Origin: Thermoplasmatota archaeon
Lineage (GTDB): Archaea > Thermoplasmatota > Penumbrarchaeia > Penumbrarchaeales > Penumbrarchaeaceae
Assembly (NCBI GenBank): GCA_025457865.1
Contig: JALOTP010000003.1
Coordinates: forward strand, 1 to 64,000
Reading direction: 5' to 3'
Length of the DNA: 64,000 nt
The position numbers were made by a program, and so were the translations under genes. The notes under the pieces are model-generated. The model was not told the DNA's origin. It did not search any database and saw only the letters and a list, made by a program, of their open reading frames with translations. Shown here in pieces: positions 1 to 8,307 of this stretch (the stretch's first letter is position 1; every line of letters begins with the position of its first letter).

Positions 1-2085
1 GTCTATTACCCGACCGATCCCAACAACCCTGACACCGATGGTGACAGCATACTCGACCCTGACGATTCGTTCCCATGGGACTTCTCCAATGACGGAACGA
101 GCGGCTCCGGCAACGGTGGCGCCAACTCCGGTGGAGAGGGCAACGGTCCCGCAGTGGGCGGGGATGGGGATGGAGATGGGGACGGCAATGCCGACGATGA
201 CGGCGACGGCCTGACCGATATGCAGGAAATGGCCCTCGGGACCGATTTCAACAACCCTGACACCGATGGTGATGGGCTCATAGACTCCGGCGAGATAAGC
301 GCCGGGCTCGACCCCAACGACTGGGACACTGACAATGACATGCTCATAGACGGTGTCGAGATGGGCGAAGGGGACTCCACAGATGGACACCTCACGGACA
401 CGGACAATGACGGTCTTCCCGATCCCTGGGAGGACAACGATGGGGACGGTCTGCTCAACATAGAGGAGCAGGACATAGTCCTATGGATCTGGGCATGGTT
501 CACGCCGCAGAACCGGGGAGGCGGCGGCTGGGACCCGTTCATCACCTACAGGGTCGCCTACAGGTTCAGGATAAGCCCCAACTCGAACGATACAGATAAC
601 GATGAGATATCCGACGATAAGGAGATACAACTTTACGGTCCGGGCCCCATAAACAAGAACTCCAGGTCCGAGTACAACTACCATCAGGTCACCAATGAGA
701 CCGGCAACGGGAAGTGGATACCCGATAGATGGAACAGGGCACATGACCTCGGGAACCCCTCCTCAGGTTTCTCAAAATGGACCGAGGGCAGGTACTCCTG
801 GTGGACCTACTGGTTCGACAGGGCCTACGAGTACGGCGAGTACTGGCCCAACCCCAAGGAGGTCGGCTACAACGTGGGTCTCTTCAATATGAACCCGTGG
901 CTCCTCTGGTACTTCAACTGGGACTTCTTCTACGGGCAGCTCGGACTAACGGCAGAGGAGATGGCTCAGCTATTCTATCATACCGATCAGTACGGCTTCT
1001 ATGACGATGCGCTCCCGGACTATGAGGGCTACACGACACTGGAGGACTGCCTTGGATGGCAGGAGAGGGGACCGGCCACGACGGACCCCAAGAGGTTCAG
1101 GTGGAACATGTACGACCTGGACCCATCGAACGATGACACCGACTCCGACAGGATGGAGGACAACTGGGACCCCAGGCCATCCATCCCCGATGACAGGCTC
1201 GACACCGCCATAGCCCTCAACAGGGTCGGGTTCCCGCAGTCGGGAGGGTCCATAGAATGGTACTATCCTGGCTTCGGACCTGGCACCCAATTCCCGATAT
1301 CGGCCCAGTTCGCACCGACGTTCGTGAATTTCGACCGCAATACCGGCCAGTTCCTCCATGACTACTACGGGTTCCCCTACAGGATCATAGATTCCACCAT
1401 GAACAAGGGGATACCCATGTACCTCGAGATCATAGTGGGCATTGAGAGAGGCCACCCCGGGGCTGAGTTCTTCCTCAAGGGTTGGTACAGCTATCTCAAC
1501 GTCTCCATAACCTTCCACAACGGGTCCATTGATGTCGATACCGATCAGTGGGGTGAGATAGTCTCGGACAACGTGAGCTACGATGTGGACGATGATACCG
1601 ATGGGGATGGCATCCCCAGGCTCCGTGACAGGTCCATGGTCAATCCCTGGATATACAATCCGAGGGAATCGCAGTATCCGGTCTTCTCGCTAGGGCTCGA
1701 TGACCTTAACCAGAACAAGATACCTGCCGAGATGCATCTGGATTACTTCAACCCCGCAGATTATGTCATAGATGGGTACGGACCGTGGCCTGGACCTGAC
1801 GATCCTTATAAGGACCCGGTTACGGGCAAAGGCCATTCCGGTCTCCAGGTGCCTTTCATCAACATATCGAACTATCCGGACCCCAACGCACTGCATGCCC
1901 AGGGCACTGTGGAGTGGTATTACTGGTCCACCATGACGTTCTATACGGTCGGGTTCCACTTCATGGTGCCCGAGGGTGTCATGGCAGGCTATGTGGTCAT
2001 GGACATGATCATAGACACCACGGAGAACATACACGTCGAGGAGTCCTTTGACGGGTTCACAGGATACCCGTACGTAGCATATTGA
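1..2085 (+). CDS. Thrombospondin type-3-like Asp-rich (calcium-binding) repeat surface protein, 5' truncated by window edge
   Basis: Frame 1 is open from base 1 (VYYPTDPNNPDTDGDSILDPDD...), upstream of the tracked ATG at 154; repeated DxDxDGxxD motifs (NPDTDGDGLIDSGE, DTDNDGLPDPWEDNDGDGLL). Confidence 0.85.
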   Translation, partial: VYYPTDPNNPDTDGDSILDPDDSFPWDFSNDGTSGSGNGGANSGGEGNGPAVGGDGDGDGDGNADDDGDGLTDMQEMALGTDFNNPDTDGDGLIDSGEISAGLDPNDWDTDNDMLIDGVEMGEGDSTDGHLTDTDNDGLPDPWEDNDGDGLLNIEEQDIVLWIWAWFTPQNRGGGGWDPFITYRVAYRFRISPNSNDTDNDEISDDKEIQLYGPGPINKNSRSEYNYHQVTNETGNGKWIPDRWNRAHDLGNPSSGFSKWTEGRYSWWTYWFDRAYEYGEYWPNPKEVGYNVGLFNMNPWLLWYFNWDFFYGQLGLTAEEMAQLFYHTDQYGFYDDALPDYEGYTTLEDCLGWQERGPATTDPKRFRWNMYDLDPSNDDTDSDRMEDNWDPRPSIPDDRLDTAIALNRVGFPQSGGSIEWYYPGFGPGTQFPISAQFAPTFVNFDRNTGQFLHDYYGFPYRIIDSTMNKGIPMYLEIIVGIERGHPGAEFFLKGWYSYLNVSITFHNGSIDVDTDQWGEIVSDNVSYDVDDDTDGDGIPRLRDRSMVNPWIYNPRESQYPVFSLGLDDLNQNKIPAEMHLDYFNPADYVIDGYGPWPGPDDPYKDPVTGKGHSGLQVPFINISNYPDPNALHAQGTVEWYYWSTMTFYTVGFHFMVPEGVMAGYVVMDMIIDTTENIHVEESFDGFTGYPYVAY

Positions 2086-2102
2086 GATACTGGATCCTAT
2101 CT

Positions 2103-2137
2103 GGGGAGGTTCCGTTGGGACCTCCCCTTTTTTTTTT
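2103..2137 (+). terminator. Hairpin plus T10 tract after the first CDS
   Basis: GGGGAGGTTCC-GTT-GGGACCTCCCC stem (11 bp with one G.T) followed by 10 T. Confidence 0.75.
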
Positions 2138-2237
2138 AATAATTTCCGTAATGTCCAGATGGTACTGTATTTATAGTTGCATCGCTTTTGAAGGCTCCCG
2201 CAGGTTCAGCCATGGGGTATGCCAGGAGGCTCTCAGA

Positions 2238-5200
2238 ATGAGGATCACCAGATGGTCGGCCCTATTATTCGTCTTGTTGCTAGCTGTACCCATACTCCCT
2301 CATGCGTCCATCACGGTATCGGCAGGGAGACCGATCTTCGCTTCGAACGTGCTCTCGGTATGGGACCTGAGGAACTACAACCAAGCTCCCAGGGACCTGG
2401 CCGTCGATCATAACGGACGGATATTCATGTCCTACCAGACCTACCTGGGCGATATCATATCCACCGTCTGGTTGGTGCATTCGGACGACGGGGGTGTATC
2501 CTGGTCCAGGTCGGTAAGGATAGATGACGTCCTTCGCGACGGGAATACCTCGAACGATGATTCCAAGCAGAGCTTCCCACGCCTTGCTATAGCGGCCAAC
2601 AACACCCTCTATGCCGTTTGGGCCGACTGGAGGGACAAGACCTTCACCCAGCAGATAAGGATAGCATGGTCCACGGACGGAGAGAACTTCTCGAGGAGCA
2701 GAAGGATAGACGGCGTTAAGGAGGAGCCCATAATGCATGGCGCCAGACCGGACATCGCCATGAACGACGCAGGGAGGATATTCGTCGTTTGGCAGGATAG
2801 GAACGTCTCCGGTTCTTACTGGAACATATGGTCGGCGTTCTCGGATGACGGCGGGGTCACCTGGTCCACTATGAAGCGTATCAACACGGACAGCCCCCAT
2901 GTCAGGCAGCATGAATGGGTCGGTTGCGCCATGCACGGGAACGATGTCTATGTGACCTGGCACGACAACAGGGAGGACAGCCAGTTCAGACCTTACCTTG
3001 CCATATCACATGACGGCGGGGCCACCTTCCTGCCGGAAAAGGCGGTGTCGGACGACCTTGAACAGACCAACTCCAGGCAGTGGCCCTCACCAGCGGTCGA
3101 TGAGGCGGGGAACCTTTACATAACATGGAGGGACAAGAGGACCGGTTCCGATGAGATATGGTTTGCTAGGAGCACGGACAAGGGGGCGACGATCTCGCAG
3201 AACAAGAGGCTTACCGTGGCCCCCGAGAACGTCGATGACTGGTATCCTGTGACGGCCGCAAGAGGGAACGGGGTCGTATCGGTGGCCTGGCAGAGGAGGG
3301 TACCCTCCATAGAGACCAAGGACGAAGGGGAGATATTCTTCGTCAATTCCTCGAACGGCGGGCTGACCTGGGCTGAACTCCTTAGGGTCGATGATACTGA
3401 TAGGTACTGGAACGACATCTCTGTCCAGGAGCTGCCCGTAATGGCCTATGATATGGCCGGAAGGGCCATCTGCGCCTGGTCCGACGGCAGGGAGGAATAT
3501 ACCTACAGCAAGGACGTCTATTTCTCAAGGCACAGCGGGGACCTGACGGGGCCCAATCACCGACCGGTGTTCATGGACATGGGTTTCGTTGGCAACTTCA
3601 CCTTCAACAGGAACATAGGGTCCACCAGCTCCCCGTTCCTCTTCTACTGCAATTATTCGGACGAGGACAATGATGTACCGGTCACAGGTTACCCCAGGCT
3701 CCATATCTTCAACGACAGCGCCGGAACGGATCCGATCCTTTCGACCCCCGTGGTCCTTGAAAAGAAGTTTCCAGGCGACCTAGATAATATCGATGGTGTC
3801 AGGTTCGAGGCAAAGGTCGTCATCCCGGTCAAGGGGAACGTCCATTATGCACTGGAGGTGGTCGAGGAGAGGGACCCGAACCCGTACATGTCACCTATAA
3901 GGCCTGGCCCGTTCATCGACGGTGAGCCACCGGAGCTGAAGGTCCTGTCGCCCCGACCTCTCACCTGGGTCACGAAGGAAACGGTCCGCTGCACCGTCAG
4001 GGTGGAGGACATGGAGGGGGGGCATGTTAACCCGCAGACCATCAAGATAAGGAGATCGGTCCAGGGCCTTGAGAACATGGAAGCGGGTGTTCCGGTCAAG
4101 TCGCTCACCAAGCTCGACAACAATACCTATGAGGCCATGGCCGACGTGAAGCTGGAGCAGGGCATTGAGAACTACATCATCTTCGAGGCCAGGGACAGGG
4201 TCAACAACGGACCCGGCCTTTCCGAACCCATCAACGTCTGGGTGGATAGCATTTCCCCGGAGTATACCAACGTGAGGCCTAACAAGCTCCAGCTCTATGA
4301 GCGGGTGAACTGTTCCATAGACTGGGTCGATCATATCCCTGGCACGACCAATCTGCTCTCGAGCGGGGTCAATGCCTCGACGATCAGGTACAGCTACAGG
4401 ACCACGACCACTCCCTCGGAGGAATGGAAGGTCCCTGAGGGGACCATACCCCTAAGGGACACGTTCAGGAGCTATGTGCACCTAGATCTCGAGAACAACG
4501 GGGTATACAACTATATCAGATGGAAGGCAAAGGACGAACTTGGCCAGGAGACGGTGACCAATGAGTTCAAGGTCCATGTAAGGGTCCCGGCCAACTATCC
4601 TCCGGTCTTCACCGGTTCTGCATATCCGATGGCGATATTCTCAAAGACCCCTCACTTCTACTGGGACGATGCGTTCGATGAGGAAGGTGACATCCTCTAC
4701 TACAGGGTCATGCTGATGAGAGGCGACCTCCCATTGACCAAATGGATAGAGGTAGGCGAGCGGACGTTCTATGACGTACCTGATGACAGTGCCTTTGAGA
4801 CGCCTGGTTTCTACAGGATCATCGTGAACGTCACGGACCATAAGGGAGGTTATGACCTACACACCCATGATTTCCGGATACTGGATTCCGGGGTCCCCCC
4901 GCCTGAGGAGGTCCCCACGGCCGGGCCGTATTTCACCAGGGACCCCGCCTCGTTCAAGCTCGAATGGGAGATGAGCCCGAGCGAACTGGAGATGAACGTC
5001 TCCTACCAGCTCAGGATCGGTTCCTCCGATTGGAGGGGGGATGTCCTGGACTGGACGGAGGCAGGGGACGAACCGCAGTTCGATACATCGGACCTTGGTC
5101 TAGGGATAGGGGTATATTCCGTTCAGATCATGGCCGAGAACAATGGCAACTTCTCCAGGGTGACACAGACCAATCTCAAGGTGAACGATTACGATCTGAA

Positions 5201-6116
5201 AGAGGGCCATCCCGAGGTCCATAAAGCGATAAGGGGAAAGGGCGGCGCCATCACCATACAACTTACCAATATGGCCACCTTCAGCGATAATGTAACGGTA
5301 CAGATAAGGGGCGAGCTGGTCGAGCAGAGATGGGCATACATGTCCAAGACCAATCAGAGGAAGGCCAGCTTCCCTCTGACCTCACAGAAGAACCTTACTA
5401 TCCCCGCCTCGACCAAGGTCCTCATTACGGTATTCCCGGATGGGGATGCGCCCAAGAGGAACTACCAGCTCTATGTCACAGTGACCTCGGAGGACGGGCT
5501 GACCGACCTAGAGGAACTGAACATCACCGTTAAGGTGACCGACAGACCCCCTGAAGGGACCGGTAACGAGATCACGGACACACTCTACAAGCTGATAACG
5601 GACCTCCTGCCCTTCCTGAGGCCTGTCCATCCGAACCTCCTAGTAGGCGTCTTCCTTGCCGTTGCGGCCATCCTCATTCTGGCAATAGCGACCCTAGGGA
5701 TCCAGCTCATCCGGAGGTCCAAGGACAGAGAGGACCCCTATGCCGAGCAGAGGAGGATCTACCGGGACCTGTACGGGGCAGAACCGACCCAGGAGCAGCT
5801 CGAGTCCATGTCCAAGGAGAGCAGTGTGGTGGACGATGTCATGAGCGGGGTCAAGGAGGGTGCGGAGGAAAAAGGGCCCGGAAAGAGGGCATACGACGAG
5901 ACCTTCCTTGGGTCAGAGCAGAGGCCTCTGAGGTCGCCGGAATCGGAAATAGGGGGGATAGGGGTAAAACCCACGGTACCGGGACCGTCCGTTGGTACCC
6001 CGTCACACGGTGGTCATGACCATGGTCATAATGAAGAAGAGGAGGACTGGGGCGCAGACCAGGGTGTTCCTCTTGAGGGTCCTACCAGGACCGGTCCTTC
6101 TAAGAAGAGAAGGTGA
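2238..6116 (+). CDS. Asp-box/BNR (sialidase-like) beta-propeller surface protein with Ig-like region, C-terminal TM helix and cytosolic tail
   Basis: Signal peptide from MRITRWSALLFVLLLAVPIL (start moved from 2082); Asp-box-like SDDGGVSW, SDDGGVTW, SHDGGATF, STDKGATIS, SSNGGLTW; TM VGVFLAVAAILILAIATLGIQLI then about 120 aa charged tail. Confidence 0.85.
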   Translation: MRITRWSALLFVLLLAVPILPHASITVSAGRPIFASNVLSVWDLRNYNQAPRDLAVDHNGRIFMSYQTYLGDIISTVWLVHSDDGGVSWSRSVRIDDVLRDGNTSNDDSKQSFPRLAIAANNTLYAVWADWRDKTFTQQIRIAWSTDGENFSRSRRIDGVKEEPIMHGARPDIAMNDAGRIFVVWQDRNVSGSYWNIWSAFSDDGGVTWSTMKRINTDSPHVRQHEWVGCAMHGNDVYVTWHDNREDSQFRPYLAISHDGGATFLPEKAVSDDLEQTNSRQWPSPAVDEAGNLYITWRDKRTGSDEIWFARSTDKGATISQNKRLTVAPENVDDWYPVTAARGNGVVSVAWQRRVPSIETKDEGEIFFVNSSNGGLTWAELLRVDDTDRYWNDISVQELPVMAYDMAGRAICAWSDGREEYTYSKDVYFSRHSGDLTGPNHRPVFMDMGFVGNFTFNRNIGSTSSPFLFYCNYSDEDNDVPVTGYPRLHIFNDSAGTDPILSTPVVLEKKFPGDLDNIDGVRFEAKVVIPVKGNVHYALEVVEERDPNPYMSPIRPGPFIDGEPPELKVLSPRPLTWVTKETVRCTVRVEDMEGGHVNPQTIKIRRSVQGLENMEAGVPVKSLTKLDNNTYEAMADVKLEQGIENYIIFEARDRVNNGPGLSEPINVWVDSISPEYTNVRPNKLQLYERVNCSIDWVDHIPGTTNLLSSGVNASTIRYSYRTTTTPSEEWKVPEGTIPLRDTFRSYVHLDLENNGVYNYIRWKAKDELGQETVTNEFKVHVRVPANYPPVFTGSAYPMAIFSKTPHFYWDDAFDEEGDILYYRVMLMRGDLPLTKWIEVGERTFYDVPDDSAFETPGFYRIIVNVTDHKGGYDLHTHDFRILDSGVPPPEEVPTAGPYFTRDPASFKLEWEMSPSELEMNVSYQLRIGSSDWRGDVLDWTEAGDEPQFDTSDLGLGIGVYSVQIMAENNGNFSRVTQTNLKVNDYDLKEGHPEVHKAIRGKGGAITIQLTNMATFSDNVTVQIRGELVEQRWAYMSKTNQRKASFPLTSQKNLTIPASTKVLITVFPDGDAPKRNYQLYVTVTSEDGLTDLEELNITVKVTDRPPEGTGNEITDTLYKLITDLLPFLRPVHPNLLVGVFLAVAAILILAIATLGIQLIRRSKDREDPYAEQRRIYRDLYGAEPTQEQLESMSKESSVVDDVMSGVKEGAEEKGPGKRAYDETFLGSEQRPLRSPESEIGGIGVKPTVPGPSVGTPSHGGHDHGHNEEEEDWGADQGVPLEGPTRTGPSKKRR

Positions 6117-6157
6117 GGTCGAAGGACGCCCGGACGAACGGATCGTCATAAAAAGTC

Positions 6158-8257
6158 GTGTCTGATGGGACGGAGAAGCGCATGAGCAAGAAGAGGTCCA
6201 GGGGCCGCCCTAAAAAGGGAAAGGCAAGGCAGGTGCCCACAGAGGGGCCCCGCCTCAGCCTAGAATCTTTTCAGGATGATAGGCCTTCAAATGTTCCCCC
6301 TGTCCCTGACCCAGTGACCGGAACACCCGTGACCGTGGGAACGGTCACAGGTCATCGGGATGGAAGCACACCCAGGCACGAATCCGATAATGTCAAGCTA
6401 TTGGAGAGGTCCGGGCCTAGGGTATCCTCCCTGACCCAGGCCCCGAAGGTGATCCTGGAGTCCATCAGGTCGCCCGAAAGGCTGAGGTCCAAGATCAAAG
6501 CCATGGACATTGACAGTGAAGAGGTCCAGGTGTTCCTAGACAACCTCTCGTCAATGGTATCGGAGAAGAGGTCCCTGGGAATATACTTCCATAATGATAT
6601 GGACGGCCTGAACGGCGCGCTCCTCATCAGGTCGATGCTCTGTCGAATGGTCAAGGACCTTGAGGTGAACGCATATCCGATAGAGTACAGCGAGCTCCCG
6701 AGGATATCCCTGAGCGATGATATGGTCTATGTCTTCATAGATATCGAGACAACTGCGGACAGACCCAATGTGTTCAGGATAGACCATCACCATGCCGATA
6801 GGGACATGAAAATGGTCCACCCAACCCTGGTCCTGCTCAGCCCCCCCGAAGAGGATTACCTCTACCCATCGACATCCACAGGCCTCTGTGCCTATCTCGG
6901 ACATGTCCTCTCGGGAGGTCGGCTATCCTACCTTGGATACCTCTCCGGAGGACCCTGGCATCAGGAGCCGATGACGAGAGCGCTCCTCCTTTTATCCTCC
7001 GTCTGCGACAATCTATGGCACCTCAACTTCGTGACGGACATACCCATAAAGAGATGGATACCCGACCCGGAGGAGGAGAGGAACCTCATTCTGATATCCA
7101 TATCGGCCTCCCTCCAACTGGGTTCCGATGAGAGGAGGAGGGAGCTGGTCGAGAGGTTCTTCGGGGAGGAGCCGACCCTTGAAGGCTACATGGGGCTCCT
7201 GATGACCCAGCTCACCGGGGCTAGGAATGTGCTATCGTTCAGCGAGACCGTCAGCAAAGAGATCGACGGGTTCTACAACAGGGTCTTCTTCAATATCACG
7301 GATTCCATAGACCGCTCGACCGGGGTGCTTGCCCGGGACAAAGAGATGCTCACCAAGCTCCTTGATTCAATGCCCATAGATATGAAGGGGAACAGGGAGA
7401 AGATGATGGAGCTCCTAAAGACCAAAGGCAAACAGAACGACAGGCACTGGAAGCGGATAGAGTTCTACGGGAAACAGCTCGAGCAGCTCGAAGCGAAGAT
7501 CAGTGTTGAGGAGAAGAGGCTCGAAAAGCTCAAGCAGGCACGGCAAAGGTTCGATATGGACAAGGGACCGAGGCTCTGCGTCTCCATACCCAGGCAGATA
7601 TCCAGGCAGGTCAAGGGCATCATCTCATCACTTCTATACTACAGAGGTTGGAAGAACGTCACACTGGAGGATAGGGGGACCGAATCCTTCTGGGGGTCAA
7701 GGGGCTTTCCAGAGGAAGTGGTGATGGAGCATTTCACGACCCTTTCCATGGGTTACGAGGACCTGAAGGACTACCTTGCACTTGAGAAGGTATTCAAGGA
7801 CCTACCGGAGGTGTTCAAGAGGACATTGAACATCTCGAGGAACTTTTCGATGAGCAAATCCTACAGCGGAGGTATGGGCGGGAGGGGCCTCGTGTTCGGG
7901 GGTGTGCTCAATGGAAAGGTCCCATGGGTATTCTCGCTGCTGGAGGAAGCGGGGGACCTGGAGACCAAGATCAAGGAGCTGATGGTCCACAAAGAACTGG
8001 GGAGTGCACTTCAGGGCCTGACCGAGGGCCAGTCCACCGTCCCGACGGTGACGGCGATTAGGTCAAAGTTCAAGGCCGCTGGCTGGCTTGTCGTAACGTT
8101 GATCCCGGGGAAGGAGGGTGCTGACGTGATACTCGGTAATTTCACCACCGGGATAATGAGCCTGGCAGGTCAGACCGAGAGGTTCAGGTTCGAACTGGTA
8201 ACGCAACCCCCACCGGAGGTCCCCATGGACCACCAGCAGTTCGATGTTGTGGATTGA
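6158..8257 (+). CDS. DHH-family phosphoesterase (RecJ/GAN-like superfamily) with central coiled coil
   Basis: HNDMDG motif, FIDIET, RIDHHHAD (DHH) motif in N-terminal third; long charged helical segment around aa 395-470. Confidence 0.75.
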   Translation: MSDGTEKRMSKKRSRGRPKKGKARQVPTEGPRLSLESFQDDRPSNVPPVPDPVTGTPVTVGTVTGHRDGSTPRHESDNVKLLERSGPRVSSLTQAPKVILESIRSPERLRSKIKAMDIDSEEVQVFLDNLSSMVSEKRSLGIYFHNDMDGLNGALLIRSMLCRMVKDLEVNAYPIEYSELPRISLSDDMVYVFIDIETTADRPNVFRIDHHHADRDMKMVHPTLVLLSPPEEDYLYPSTSTGLCAYLGHVLSGGRLSYLGYLSGGPWHQEPMTRALLLLSSVCDNLWHLNFVTDIPIKRWIPDPEEERNLILISISASLQLGSDERRRELVERFFGEEPTLEGYMGLLMTQLTGARNVLSFSETVSKEIDGFYNRVFFNITDSIDRSTGVLARDKEMLTKLLDSMPIDMKGNREKMMELLKTKGKQNDRHWKRIEFYGKQLEQLEAKISVEEKRLEKLKQARQRFDMDKGPRLCVSIPRQISRQVKGIISSLLYYRGWKNVTLEDRGTESFWGSRGFPEEVVMEHFTTLSMGYEDLKDYLALEKVFKDLPEVFKRTLNISRNFSMSKSYSGGMGGRGLVFGGVLNGKVPWVFSLLEEAGDLETKIKELMVHKELGSALQGLTEGQSTVPTVTAIRSKFKAAGWLVVTLIPGKEGADVILGNFTTGIMSLAGQTERFRFELVTQPPPEVPMDHQQFDVVD

Positions 8258-8307
8258 GCCTGGTCCTGACGAACGGTCCATTCGGGCGCGAAGGATCATA
8301 GGGTGGG

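Noticed and set aside
160-200. GGxGATGGGGATG simple repeat as a mobile or recombination element
   Set aside because: Explained by codons for the Gly-Asp repeat of the thrombospondin-type-3-like protein
970-1518. 182-aa minus ORF and similar antisense ORFs throughout
   Set aside because: Fully within well-supported opposite-strand CDSs, typical GC-driven spurious ORFs
154-2085. ATG at 154 as the true start of the first gene
   Set aside because: The frame is open to base 1 with the same Asp-rich repeat motif, so the gene is truncated by the window
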